Below, piece by piece: positions 20,854 to 31,817 of a DNA stretch of 64,000 nucleotides. The notes under the pieces were generated by a model that was given only the letters and a program-made list of their open reading frames with translations, made no database searches and was not told the DNA's origin. This DNA is from Fragilariopsis cylindrus CCMP1102 (lineage: Eukaryota > Bacillariophyta > Bacillariophyceae > Bacillariales > Bacillariaceae). Numbering within the stretch: position 1 is the stretch's first letter; the number at the start of each line of letters is the position of its first letter. The stretch is taken from assembly GCA_900095095.1 (NCBI GenBank), contig FMBT01000311.1, forward strand, positions 124,001-188,000, read 5' to 3'. A program made the translations under genes and the position numbers.

Positions 20854-22294
20854 TCAAAATAAGTAACCTTTGAATTAACTTCATTAACAACAACTACTTT
20901 AGCACAAGAATCGTGTACACATTGCTTATTATCATTGTTATATAATATTTTTATCGTACGTTTTGTTTGATTTTATGATACTATTATACGTTGAATTCCC
21001 GTTTTTGCGCTTTCGGTACAACCTCAGGTATATTCATCCTATTCTCAACCATGAGTATGCTTTCAATCAGCAGGTCTTCTACCGACACATATATTGTAAA
21101 AAAATATTGAGATATTAATAATGGTCGTCAAGATATCGGTCTTAACGTAGATATGTTAAACACACACACAATAAAGTATTAGTCATTGCAAGAAAAGGTA
21201 TGAAGTATTTGAAAAGAAAATTCAATGGATTAGGAGGCAGAAGTACGTGCAGTCAAAATAGAGATGTCAACAGCCATATTGAGGCACAACAGATTACAGC
21301 TTGAAAAAAAAGAGGTAACATTACAACAGCAGTAGTAGTTATTACAAGTGCTGAAGGATCATAAACTTGATCTATCAATGATACGAAAACGACTATATAC
21401 AAATGGACGAAAGAACAATTATATTAGTTCCAGCGGAAAAATCAGGAGCTTAATGTGAAATGATTGTACTTCTGCGTTGTCAGCAGCAGCAGCAGCAGCA
21501 ATAATAGCAGCAGTAATAATAGCAACACCAATAGCAACCATAAAGACAGTACGAACACAAACACAAAGATGACGTTAGGCAAATCAAAGTAGAGGTACGG
21601 GAAGATATGCCTGTGATTTTTCAGGAATTGAATGAATATGATGGGACTAGTAGGAAACATGCCCCATAATCAATAGGTTATCGTTCATCTACGGTGATGT
21701 TTTGTTCCTGTTGTGTTCTGTGTTCGATTACAGCACATATTGAGACTTAGATTGCTTTGATCAATCAGCCAGTACAGTAATCCTGATACTAGTACAGTAA
21801 TCCTGATACTACTGTAGGACCTAGTACAGTAATCCTGATACAGGCCCTTCCGGCGCTGTAAATATCGTGGGGGCTGGTCGAATACTAATAATTATGCTCA
21901 TTTTTATAAAAGCGGGACCCCATACCTGCTTTTTTGGAAAACGGGTAAGCAAAGCGGGTATCCCAACACGCTTTCAAAAACTCAAATTATTTAGTTTCTA
22001 CCGAACCCCGAAAAATTATTAGTGCCGCAAGGCCCTGTGAGCTAAAATAAAGAATGATATGCGGAACACATACAAGCGAAATACTGTAAATTATGTGTTC
22101 ATTTTTTATCATCTCTGTTCCTCTCCTGTTATGATACAGTGTATCTTTTAAAAAGATTTCCATATTCTTAGTCGCGTGTTCCCCACACGCGTACGCACAC
22201 GAACAAAGCAAACTCTCACGACAAGTAATTATAACTCACATCATCATGTCATCATTCATCAAATCATCATTCGTCCTAAACATATAGTGTAAAT
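20854..22294. other. Intergenic, 1.4 kb
   Basis: I see no gene. It holds a CAG/AAT trinucleotide run (~21480-21530) and three copies of a ~20-base unit AGTACAGTAATCCTGATAC at 21774-21842. The TCATCA-rich leader of the glycosyltransferase occupies the end. Confidence 0.55.
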
Positions 22295-23605
22295 ATGAAT
22301 ACGACGACGACGACGAAGAAGAAAGGTCGCGGTAACAGTATGGGCGGTGTAAAAAAAGGCAAAGGTAATTGTGTAATAACAATAAGATATAGGACATTAA
22401 TTTTATGGTTTCTATCAATATCAATAATTGTAGTAAGTTGTTCACAAATATATTTCTTTACACCACAACCACCTGATGAATACAATGATGAATACGACGG
22501 ACGACGACGGCATGGTAGTAGTCGACATCAGCATCAGTCGGTTAGAGGAGGAGGAGATAATCCTATTATTAAAAAGACAACAAAGAGACGAACGGGATCA
22601 ACGACAACCGACAAACCTATATATCCAGTTGCGATACCATCTACAATCGCATTCGATGCAACTCAAAGTCGTTTGGCTTCCTTTTGGGCGCCCCTTTTGA
22701 ACACTAACAAGGATAAGACTTGTCCTGAGGGACTTATTACGATGAATAATTCCACACCTGTTCTACAAACTACAGCAACAACGGAGGTTAACAAGACTAT
22801 TTTTATGTATTCACTGAAACGTTGTGTAACGGAACCATTACAGAAGAGTATTAAAGAGTGGCAGCGCATTCCCGGGTATAATTATGAACTTCACGATAAT
22901 GATGATGTTAATGAATTATTTTTGAGAAATTGGACTCATTACTTTCCAGATCTTCACAAAGCTCTCTTTTGTCTTCCTCAGAATGGAAGATCCAGCCCAT
23001 CCAAAGCTGATCTATGGAGGTATTTGATTATGTGGGAAAGAGGTGGTATGTACAGCGATATTGATAATGTACCCGGGAAAGATTTCCGGACAAGAATTCC
23101 AGAGACTATAACTGATGGGATGCTTACTCTATTAAACCATAACAATGAATTGAACCAACAACTTATAGCAGTTGCATCAAAGCACCCATTCCTCTATATC
23201 TTGATCCAATATGTTATTAAAAGGCTGTTACAAATCGAAGACATATCAACTCAAAACACATTTAGTATCACTGGTCCTAAGCCTTTTCGTGACATGTTTT
23301 TTAAGTTTGCAGGTAAAAAACGCATTCTCGCCAACAAGATCACACCTGGAATTTACCCTACACATGTAGCAATTTCTGATGAGTTGCAGCAGCGTTTTGT
23401 TGGTGAGTCATGGATGATGAACCGTACTATTGAAGTAATAGATGGTCAAGTCGTCGGATATATAAGTGCGCAAGATAAGCAGTTGTTCTACAAGAAGTCA
23501 GGTATGATAAGATGGAAGGGTTTAAAGATGCATGAATCAAATGCATCGTGTGCCAAATTCGTTAGTCGTATGCTTATGGATGAATGGAACAACACCATAT
23601 TATGA
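22295..23605 (+). CDS. Glycosyltransferase family 32 (DXD sugar-binding) type II Golgi protein
   Basis: This is a single exon of 436 codons. A basic N-terminal tail is followed by one hydrophobic segment (~32-55), typical of a type II Golgi enzyme. The catalytic block is clear: SPSKADLWRYLIMWERGGMYSDID (split across ~231-255), where DID is the DXD nucleotide-sugar/metal motif of the OCH1/alpha-1,6-mannosyltransferase and A4GALT group. FSITGPKPFRDMF follows downstream. It probably adds a sugar to glycoproteins or glycolipids in the secretory pathway; donor and linkage are not readable. A gene for amino-sugar metabolism (AGM1) lies next door, convergent, which may be chance. Confidence 0.85.
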   Translation: MNTTTTTKKKGRGNSMGGVKKGKGNCVITIRYRTLILWFLSISIIVVSCSQIYFFTPQPPDEYNDEYDGRRRHGSSRHQHQSVRGGGDNPIIKKTTKRRTGSTTTDKPIYPVAIPSTIAFDATQSRLASFWAPLLNTNKDKTCPEGLITMNNSTPVLQTTATTEVNKTIFMYSLKRCVTEPLQKSIKEWQRIPGYNYELHDNDDVNELFLRNWTHYFPDLHKALFCLPQNGRSSPSKADLWRYLIMWERGGMYSDIDNVPGKDFRTRIPETITDGMLTLLNHNNELNQQLIAVASKHPFLYILIQYVIKRLLQIEDISTQNTFSITGPKPFRDMFFKFAGKKRILANKITPGIYPTHVAISDELQQRFVGESWMMNRTIEVIDGQVVGYISAQDKQLFYKKSGMIRWKGLKMHESNASCAKFVSRMLMDEWNNTIL

Positions 23606-23948
23606 CGATCTTGACAAAGGAATCCCAGGTCGATGCGGAATACGATTTTGGGAAGTGTATTTCTGTCAAGAGATGCACCAAAGGAAAAATATGTTATCAC
23701 CATGTACGTGGTCATTTGTGGTGATCATGTGGCAACACAAAATACAACTAAAAAAGACAATCAAGCGGAACACGATGATCCCAACAAAGAAATACGCAAT
23801 ACCAACAAGCTATCGTACCATCCCCACGATCATCCAATGGACGATATTTTACAATTTTTTCTACTATAATGTTTAATGTTTAATATTTCTTTAGACTACC
23901 GTACATGCTTGATTAATGGATTAACGGATTGGTCATTTTATTTATTAC

Positions 23949-23981
<33 letters not shown>

Positions 23982-24021
23982 ACTTACTTACTTCTTACTT
24001 ACTTACTTACTTACTTTTTTT
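23606..24021. other. Convergent 3' spacer
   Basis: After the glycosyltransferase stop two further frames stay open for ~80 codons, but nothing in them supports a gene. A (GATT)n run followed by an (ACTT)n run (23947-24015) abuts the end of the AGM1 gene. Confidence 0.5.
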
Positions 24022-26088
24022 TTACGGACGTTCTCCAATACCGTTACATTCATCGTATACAATTTGTGATGCTATCAATGCTAATTTATCTGCATCAGTT
24101 CTTGTTTTTGCTTCCGCATACACACGTACAATGTCTTCTGTACCACTTGGTCGTATAAAACAACGACCATTTTCTATTCCATTTGTAGCGACATTCATAG
24201 CATTTTCTAATAATGGTTGTACCGTTAATGGTTGTAAACAAATACTTTCATTGGAATTACATTTGATAATTGTACGATCTTTTACTTTCACTTTTAACAT
24301 CCGATTCGGTAAATCTTGATATAATTTTGTATTCCAATCCTGTAACGTCCAACTGCTGCTACTACTACTACTACTACTACTACTACCAGCAGCAGCAGCA
24401 GCACCATTGTCATTTGTTCCTAATGAACGTAATAGATAATCAACAAGTAACATATCACATAATGCATCACCAACTGCCGGATTAATTAAACGATGCAATC
24501 CAATATAGAATGAATCCTTTAGTTGTTGTTGTTGTTGTTGTCGAATAGCAAATTGTTCATATTGTTTACTAAACACCACAGTACCATGACCATTCGCTTC
24601 AAAGTAGATACCAATATCAAAATTTTCAACAGCCGCATGATGTAAATGTTTGACACCAGTTTTTGTGATAATAACAGGTAACTGTAATACATCACGTACA
24701 TAATTAGTGGCAGCACCATTTGCATAGGCTGTTTGAATAATACCCATTGTTGGTATAGCAATTGCAATACTATTATTACTATTATTAGAATTAGTTTTAG
24801 TTTTAGATAACTTCTCTTGAAGAACATGTGCAATTAATATAGCAATTTTATCACCATCTAAAAATTCGGATAATTCATTTTTTGATTGTTGACCAAAAAA
24901 TACAATCCGATCAGCATCACCATCTATTGAACAACAATATGGAAAACTATAATTACCATTATCATTTTGATTATCATTATCATTATTATCCTTGTTCATT
25001 TGTTTCCACCATGTGGGTGGTAAAAATAATGTTTTCACATGATCTGATCCACAGGAATCATTTAATGGACCATCCTGTGGACCATTTTGTGCATTCAATG
25101 TTGTAATAAGTGCTAGTGATGTATTTGTATTCAGTATAGCATTTTCTAATTCCTTCACAGCATCATATCCAACACCACAAGCACTATCAATTCGTAGTAC
25201 AGTCTGTTGTTGATTTGTATTTACATTTGCATTTACGTTTGCATTGTTTACGTCTGCATTTGCATTTGCTGCAACACATAGATCAACACATAGATCAATA
25301 TAGGCAGTTGCATAGGTTTCAATATAACCTTTTCTGGTTGGTTTTGGTGTAATATAGGATGGTAAATATAAAGTTGGATTGGAATGTAATACAATATGAT
25401 GTAACATTGGTGTTGTTAATACCTCATGATCACAAATAATAATATTCACTTTATTTGATTTCGATTGTGATGATGATTGTGATGACTGTGACAAAAGAAG
25501 ATAATCAATAAATGTTTGTGCACCCAAACAAAGTAAATTCGATAAATGAAAGGAATGTGATCGTGTATCACGACCAATATGTAATGATAATGACAAGGAT
25601 AATGAAGATGATTGTAATATCCTATTTTTTAATTTAAATACCAATTTTTCATTGATTAATAATTGTTTCCATTCCTCACTATTTGATTCATTCACCCATT
25701 TTGTTAAAAATTCTTCTTGAATTGGTACTAACATACTCCCATCCGGATTTGCTAACTTCACACCATTATACGATTCATCATTATGGGATGCTGTGATCAT
25801 AATACCGGTACTCAGTGTGGTAATAATACTAGTAGTAGTAGAAGCTGTTGTACTAGTAGGACTAACAACTTCTTCTGCTTGTTTTAATAATAATATGATA
25901 CTTAATATACCAACACGGACCATTAATCCATCCATTACATTTGCTTTAAAACGAAATCCTGCCGTACCATAATTATAATAAGATAATCCATTACTACTAC
26001 TAAGTGGTTGTTGTTGAAATAATAATTCGATTATACTTTCAACGTCAACGTCAGTAGTAGTCTTCATCGTTGTTAATCCCGTTGCCAT
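24022..26088 (-). CDS. AGM1: Phosphoacetylglucosamine mutase
   Basis: It interconverts GlcNAc-6-phosphate and GlcNAc-1-phosphate, the step before UDP-GlcNAc, which feeds N-glycans, GPI anchors and chitin. All four signatures of the alpha-D-phosphohexomutase family are present and in order. These are GTAGFR near the N-terminus, the phosphoserine loop TASHND (~96-104), the metal loop DGDADR (~388), the sugar loop FEANGHG (~496) and the phosphate loop RPSGTEDIVRVYAEA (~643). The frame is one exon of 688 codons, longer than the usual ~540, because of low-complexity inserts (Asn-rich near 270 and 370, poly-Ser/Ala near 575). No signal peptide is visible, so it should be cytosolic. Confidence 0.95.
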   Translation of the reverse strand: MATGLTTMKTTTDVDVESIIELLFQQQPLSSSNGLSYYNYGTAGFRFKANVMDGLMVRVGILSIILLLKQAEEVVSPTSTTASTTTSIITTLSTGIMITASHNDESYNGVKLANPDGSMLVPIQEEFLTKWVNESNSEEWKQLLINEKLVFKLKNRILQSSSLSLSLSLHIGRDTRSHSFHLSNLLCLGAQTFIDYLLLSQSSQSSSQSKSNKVNIIICDHEVLTTPMLHHIVLHSNPTLYLPSYITPKPTRKGYIETYATAYIDLCVDLCVAANANADVNNANVNANVNTNQQQTVLRIDSACGVGYDAVKELENAILNTNTSLALITTLNAQNGPQDGPLNDSCGSDHVKTLFLPPTWWKQMNKDNNDNDNQNDNGNYSFPYCCSIDGDADRIVFFGQQSKNELSEFLDGDKIAILIAHVLQEKLSKTKTNSNNSNNSIAIAIPTMGIIQTAYANGAATNYVRDVLQLPVIITKTGVKHLHHAAVENFDIGIYFEANGHGTVVFSKQYEQFAIRQQQQQQLKDSFYIGLHRLINPAVGDALCDMLLVDYLLRSLGTNDNGAAAAAGSSSSSSSSSSSWTLQDWNTKLYQDLPNRMLKVKVKDRTIIKCNSNESICLQPLTVQPLLENAMNVATNGIENGRCFIRPSGTEDIVRVYAEAKTRTDADKLALIASQIVYDECNGIGERP

Positions 26089-27095
26089 TGTGTCGTTAGT
26101 GAGGTTGATCTATTAGAACGAGATGTGCTAGTTTGTAGTTGAAAGGGTTGTTCTTGTTACAACATCACACTGAAAAATCGGTCATCGCTTGTTCATCATG
26201 TATTCGATTTATTACCGGCGGTAAGTTAGCTACGTACTTTTCACTTGTGTATCGTTGTGATTCAGATCTTCCCTTTCATTTCGATGCCGTATGTCCGTCG
26301 CTCGTTCATCTTGAGATCTTGTGATTTTATTTTCGTCACTAAGATTTTTTCAAATTTTTCAAACAACAACATTTTGTTGATGCATGCACAATTTCAGAAT
26401 TAGAATTTCAAACACCAATAACTAAATATGACTTGCTTAGGTACACCGCTGCCTCCGCTGTGAGCTGGCTAACTACTCCTTGGCTCAAAACATGCCATCA
26501 TCACGATGATATTGATACGGTAGTATCGCTGTAATACAGTATCATTGATAATTTATTCGCAAACACCCTTCTTCACGCAAAAGGGAGTAGTGAGCACGAT
26601 GGCATGTACTGTACGCAAAGATCCGTCTTCGTTTTCTTGACAATATATATATAATAAAAAGTAAAAAAGCGCGCATTTAATTCCCAGTCGTGTGTATGTG
26701 AAGATTGTTCTTAAACAACACAAACAAACACAACTCAAAAAAAGAAAAAGGCGAAAATGAAAATAAGCTCTTCTTGAAAACCTGAAGCAAAAGCAGGCGC
26801 CCAAGTAAAAAGAAAACCAGATAAGTTTCCTTTTTTGTTTGAAACGGCTAGCTAACAATTACTACGAAGAATATGGCTGTGACGTCCGTTACGAAGGATT
26901 GAAAATATGAGTGAGCTCCTTGCTTATCCTAGTTATATGTCAAGAGTTTGCATTGCATCAACTACAAAAAAAGTACTCTGGTTGCTTGCTTGCTTCCTTC
27001 CTTTTCCTTTTTCATTGCTATCTCATGTCCAAATCAATCAGTACAAAACAAAAGTAAAGTAAAGTACAGTACAGTAATCAACGACAACGGCAACG
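26089..27095. other. Divergent intergenic region
   Basis: About 1 kb between divergent AGM1 and the 1008-codon gene. It contains a TATATATATAATA stretch near 26645 and short AAAGTAAAGTACAGTACAG repeats just before the downstream ATG. I see no gene. A minus-strand 101-codon frame lacks any protein-like feature. Confidence 0.5.
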
Positions 27096-30000
27096 ATGAT
27101 AAACGAAGAAGAATTACTTCAAGAGTATCTAATCAGTCATCCACCGTATCCTTTCCAATTGCTCGTAGAACGACGACGTGGAAACGACATTAACATAACA
27201 ACAAGTAGAAGTCATCATCAGCAAGAGCCACAACATCAGCAACAGCAACAGCAACGATCACGTCCATGGCGGGGTTGTAGTATGATCTTTCGTGAACCGG
27301 GAACACTACATTATCTTGTAATTGAAACGAAATATTTACGTCCATATCCATCATCAACATCAACAATGTTATCATCGGTATCGGTATCGGAAAAAGAAGT
27401 GTTGGAATATGCATTAAGGAATGGTATGGAATTTCGAAAACGTATCCGACGACAACAACAACACCAACACCAACACTGTCTAATCATCGCTGCGATGTTT
27501 ACAAACGAATTCGGTCTGAAATTGGTTGGTCACGTAGAAGAATCGTCATTTGAAGATGTACAATTTCGGATCATGATGTCGTCATCCTCATTATCATCGT
27601 TAGTATCATATCAGCAACCTTCTATTATTGATATTCCTCCCCCAATTCCATTACGTGATTTATTACAATTTATGCCGCTTCAGGAATTATTAATTTATCG
27701 ATGGGTGGGTGATAACGAATCTTGGAATGTGATTGGATTTCATACATCATCATCGGTTTCATCGTCGAAGGATTTAGATTCAGATTCAAACTCCAATGAT
27801 TCGGTCAACATCAAAAACAGTTTATCAATACCAACGTACTATTCTCTTACTGAGATAGTGAAACGGAATAATGATGGGTATAGTTGCAGCAATGCGCCAG
27901 AAGTTTTGAGCAGCAACAGCAACAGCAGCAACAGCAACGATAGCATTCTAAGGAAGGCGTTGACGAAAATAATGTTGGAAGAACGATCGAAGGTTGAGTA
28001 CCAGTGCAACGACGAAAACAAGATTGTGCCACAGCAAAGAATGTCCACACCAATGTCAATGTCAAATATTATATTAAGGAACCAATCTGGAGTATTGGAA
28101 CCAAACCCTGGTATGATCGGGTCGTTCAACTCATTGTTCGTTACGAAACGGAAAAAGAACAACCTTCGGTTATTGTCGTCGTCTAGTAGTACCTCAACTC
28201 CAACAGTCGCAATATTTTTATCCGATGCTTTCCTCGACAATAACATGGCTTTCCATCAAGTTAACAACACAATGAACAGCACGTCGCTGCAGCTTTGCTC
28301 CGCTTCGAATAATGATACTTATTTTTCTGCGACAGCATCGATTGAAGGAACAATATTGACAAAACGAAACAATTGTTCGTCTACTACTGCGGTCATCGGC
28401 ACCAATCAATCGCCCTTATCTACTGCCATCGTGTCGTGGTTACCGCCTCCTCAAGTTAAGCCGAATGTAATCAAATCTTCTTTGAAATTGGCGAAAAGCA
28501 GAAAGGCATCAAATACATTATCCCCTGCAGCGAAGTCGTGGACACCTCAACTACCACAACGTGTTAGGACTCAGTGGTCAGTACCGTTCCTTCAACAAGC
28601 ATTGTTACCATGGAATCAAATCAAAGATCCGTGGTCATTATCGGCGTGTCTTTTTCAGCAAGTATTACTACCACGGAATCAAATCATAAATAGGTCTCCA
28701 GATTCCAATAGATTGTCATCTCAAGAAATATCGAATTTGCCGCCGAAACAAAGCACCTTGTCATCGTTGTATCCGAACATTCAATCTTCGCCGAAAGAAC
28801 GTGCCATTTCATTAGGACGATTCAAAACGTCTTTGTCCGCCGCCATCTCGTCTTTGTCGTTCCCTCTAGAAAAATCTCAACAGGACGAGTATCCACCGGT
28901 CGCATCATGCTCACAAGGACTCTTGCTTGAATTGTTATTGTTGCCGAATTTTTTTGAACAACACAATCCGATGCTTATTAAAAACACAGTACAACGAGTT
29001 TTGAAATCACCCAAACAAAGAAATTTGTCGATTACCACGTCGTCACCTCACGGAATCTTGAAGAATCGAAACAAGCAGTCATTTGCCATTACGATGTCGT
29101 CATCCCCTAATGGAAACAATCAGAACAAATCACCCTCTACATGCACCGCATCCGCTATTGGAATTGAAATGGAAAAGGAAACGTCTCTTAGAAACAACAA
29201 CAACGATTCTATTGTAGATGGAAATTGCACTATCAAGCGTCAACTATTTACCATCAAAGAATCGCACAGCGACGATTCATCCAGTACTATTGGGAATTAT
29301 ACCTCTTGTCAACAATTACAAGAAGCTGAGCTGTTAGCGAGTCCGAAGAAGAGGGAACAAGATCCATCGAAACTACTAGCGGCGAAACAAATTGCCAAGA
29401 GAGCGCCCGAAGGAGCAACATCATTCGCCACTGCGACAGCGGATCATGCTGGATACGATCCCTTTGACCAAAAACAATTAGACGGTGACGATGATTGTTC
29501 CATATTCGACGACAGATATAATATCTTGTATCACCTTTTCAAAGATAACAAGAGCAACGATGACGACTATAGAATCGTTGACAAACACAATGCTTTGAAG
29601 CAAATCTTTGACGACATCGACAACGAAGAAGGATCCAAATGCGACGTTGACAAACTTATCGTAAAAAAGGTTTGTGTTGGTTGTTGCAGGAAAACTTTTC
29701 GAAGAATTTATAAAGACGTTACTGTCCAACCATCGTCGTTCATCGCCGGAACCGAGACCGGAACCGAGACTGAAGACGTGCACGTAGCTGCAAGTAGCGA
29801 CGGTTCTGCTAACGATCGAGTAGTCAGAACTAGAACCACTACTTCCACCGGTGATGTAGCTATCAATCTACTTTGTACCTATCAACAATCTTTATTACCT
29901 GGCTTAACAACAAAACTTCAAATCCGTCATGAAACTACTGAGCAACGTTTATTACGTGAACGGATCGAAAGCAATGCATGCTGTCAACACTTGATGAATG

Positions 30001-30122
30001 GACGATTCATCGTAGATTTCGTTCAACCAAATAATAGACCGGATGAAATATTTCAGTTGAGGATTTGGAAAGACCAGTTAATTATAGCAAACGAAAAAAC
30101 TCTCGATTTTAGTATGTGGTAA
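27096..30122 (+). CDS. Large unknown protein, possible nuclease-like N-terminal domain
   Basis: This is one uninterrupted frame of 1008 codons. Only the first ~200 residues and the last ~80 look folded. The N-terminal part has a FREPGTLHYLVIETKYLRP segment (~67-85) followed by a helix with EVLEYALRNGMEFRKRI. An acidic-X-Lys (E-x-K) at the end of a hydrophobic strand is what PD-(D/E)xK nucleases show, but an upstream acidic partner is not certain. The middle (~230-850) is Ser/Asn/Pro/Gln-rich and disordered. A CVGCCRKTFRRIYKD segment lies near 865. No known family is recognised. The low-complexity middle may hide introns. Confidence 0.6.
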   Translation: MINEEELLQEYLISHPPYPFQLLVERRRGNDINITTSRSHHQQEPQHQQQQQQRSRPWRGCSMIFREPGTLHYLVIETKYLRPYPSSTSTMLSSVSVSEKEVLEYALRNGMEFRKRIRRQQQHQHQHCLIIAAMFTNEFGLKLVGHVEESSFEDVQFRIMMSSSSLSSLVSYQQPSIIDIPPPIPLRDLLQFMPLQELLIYRWVGDNESWNVIGFHTSSSVSSSKDLDSDSNSNDSVNIKNSLSIPTYYSLTEIVKRNNDGYSCSNAPEVLSSNSNSSNSNDSILRKALTKIMLEERSKVEYQCNDENKIVPQQRMSTPMSMSNIILRNQSGVLEPNPGMIGSFNSLFVTKRKKNNLRLLSSSSSTSTPTVAIFLSDAFLDNNMAFHQVNNTMNSTSLQLCSASNNDTYFSATASIEGTILTKRNNCSSTTAVIGTNQSPLSTAIVSWLPPPQVKPNVIKSSLKLAKSRKASNTLSPAAKSWTPQLPQRVRTQWSVPFLQQALLPWNQIKDPWSLSACLFQQVLLPRNQIINRSPDSNRLSSQEISNLPPKQSTLSSLYPNIQSSPKERAISLGRFKTSLSAAISSLSFPLEKSQQDEYPPVASCSQGLLLELLLLPNFFEQHNPMLIKNTVQRVLKSPKQRNLSITTSSPHGILKNRNKQSFAITMSSSPNGNNQNKSPSTCTASAIGIEMEKETSLRNNNNDSIVDGNCTIKRQLFTIKESHSDDSSSTIGNYTSCQQLQEAELLASPKKREQDPSKLLAAKQIAKRAPEGATSFATATADHAGYDPFDQKQLDGDDDCSIFDDRYNILYHLFKDNKSNDDDYRIVDKHNALKQIFDDIDNEEGSKCDVDKLIVKKVCVGCCRKTFRRIYKDVTVQPSSFIAGTETGTETEDVHVAASSDGSANDRVVRTRTTTSTGDVAINLLCTYQQSLLPGLTTKLQIRHETTEQRLLRERIESNACCQHLMNGRFIVDFVQPNNRPDEIFQLRIWKDQLIIANEKTLDFSMW

Positions 30123-30214
30123 CGATAGAAATAAGTCCTAGTATGATGTATATGACTTATAAAGAAAGAATGGTAGTGATTTGTTCTACAGAATAAATCT
30201 ATCTCCATTAGAAT

Positions 30215-30345
30215 AAAAAAGAATAAAAAATATAAATGATCATCGTCATCGTTACCGAGCACCAGGAATTGGTATCTTGTGTTACGAATCGAAACACGTT
30301 CAAGAGATTTATAGCAATAATTGAACATTAAAGAATCCCGAAGAA
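30215..30345 (-). pseudogene. Fragment of the F-box/LRR family
   Basis: Read on the minus strand, ~35 residues (LMFNYCYKSLERVSIRN, then an Asp run) match residues ~250-285 of the intact F-box protein at 58272-59285 (IFMFHYCCKALERVSIRN plus Asp run). Nothing else of the gene is recognisable here, so this is a relic. It lies just after the 1008-codon gene. Confidence 0.7.
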
Positions 30346-30635
30346 TATTCAAAACGGCGATTTGGTTTTTCCCACTTAAAGTAGCAATAAATAATAAATT
30401 ATCCATATTGATTTTTTTTCAGATTGTCCGATTAGCGCATCGCGTAAACCAGTCAATTCGATTCGATTTGAATTATTGTTTGACGAAACATTTGAGATAA
30501 GCAATGACTAGCTACTGCCTTCATCTTCTTCTAACTTAATTTACATCTCCCATAAATTCAAAAGGTATCTAGGTAATATGTATTTGTACTTTTGGGGAAA
30601 ATGTTTTATGTTTGAATAGATCTTGTTTTTTGACA

Positions 30636-30714
30636 GTAGTTACGTTGTACACATAGTGATTTTGTAGCAAAAATAATTACCACGACTCAATCGCGGGATT
30701 GAATTCAACATGCA
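30636..30714 (+). repeat. Dispersed 80-base repeat, copy 1
   Basis: It is about 90% identical to 36143-36224 in the same orientation. It starts GTAGTTACGTTGTAC and ends CGACTCAATCGCGGGATTG...CAACATGCA. Confidence 0.9.
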
Positions 30715-31003
30715 ACTTTCAGTCCAACTTGAATGAGTTCGCGACCCGAGTCCCACCTATGCCCATTGAAGCGCTATCTAGCATGCAGTGGGCACACGCC
30801 CCTGGTAGCGCGAAATAGGAAAGAGAAGAAAAATTCCGCGAATGAAAGCAAAAACATACACCAAAAGAAAACAGTATGTAAGGCTCACGAACTTGTTTTA
30901 TTCATGAAACAACTGAGCTACCAAAATTACAGTACAGTACAACCTAATAAAGATTAAGAGAGTTCAAAATACCTCCCACCCACCCGGCAGACATGCTCCA
31001 GCC

Positions 31004-31226
31004 ATGCAGTGGCCACAAGCCCACTGAAGCGCGATAAAATATCATCCAGAAGATAAAATCTGCTTCGCCAAGCGTGATATGCAGTGGTCACAAGACCACT
31101 GAAGTGCGATGAAAGATGATACAGAAGATAATATCTGCTTCGCCCTGCGTGACATGAGCGGCCACAAGCCCACTGAAGCGATGAAAGATGATACAGAAGA
31201 AAAAATCTGCTTCGCCAAGCGGTATA
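31004..31226. repeat. Three-copy 75-base tandem repeat
   Basis: Copies start at 31004, 31079 and 31154. The shared parts include GGCCACAAGCCCACTGAAGC and AAATCTGCTTCGCC. The copies have diverged by point changes and small indels. Confidence 0.9.
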
Positions 31227-31817
31227 AAGGTGCGGAAGATATTTTCTGTAGCCAAAATTTCGAATAGTTGCTTCGCCTATTCACACTACCATACCAGATT
31301 TATTTATTGATCATACTTTTATGAGTTGAAGAAAATATTAAAGAACTTCAATATTGGGATAACGGTACTGGCTGTATTGGCATTTACTTATAAATAGCAG
31401 CAAACATGGTATTGAACAATACAAGAGGATATACGTTGTAGGACTACCTTTTATTTTATTCAATTTGTTGATACAAACTTGAACGGAAATAAAACTACAA
31501 ATAACTAAGCCCCAGCTCGTCAATACCATATTGAACAATACAAGAGGATATAATTGTCAATGTAAACGTCGTGAAAATGAACCCTACTCAAGATTGCATA
31601 CATCATGTATGCTTCGACGAAAATCAAATTCGGGCGTGGTCGATTCTTGTCGACCCAATTCTGCATCGACAGATGCTGATTCTACTTCTGCAACTGCGTA
31701 TTAAAGGTAGTCCAATAATTTCCTTTTGCACACGAAAGGAAACTGTTCTCAATTTCCTCACAACATATCTTTAGCTTAAGTTATCTTTCGACAACACCTA
31801 AAAATTTCAAAAACAAA

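Larger units (their letters stand above)
30346..31817. other. Intergenic repeat region
   Basis: No gene seen. It contains one copy of an 80-base dispersed repeat (30636-30714), a GAAGCGC/GCGAATGAAAGCA patch near 30770-30850 that resembles the right end of the 13-20 kb insertion, a 75-base tandem repeat (31004-31226) and a 23-base direct repeat (31411-31433 and 31530-31552). Confidence 0.6.

Noticed and set aside
23606-23876. Open frames just after the glycosyltransferase stop
   Set aside because: Two frames compete, one has extra stops near the junction, and neither has recognisable content or a clear splice path.
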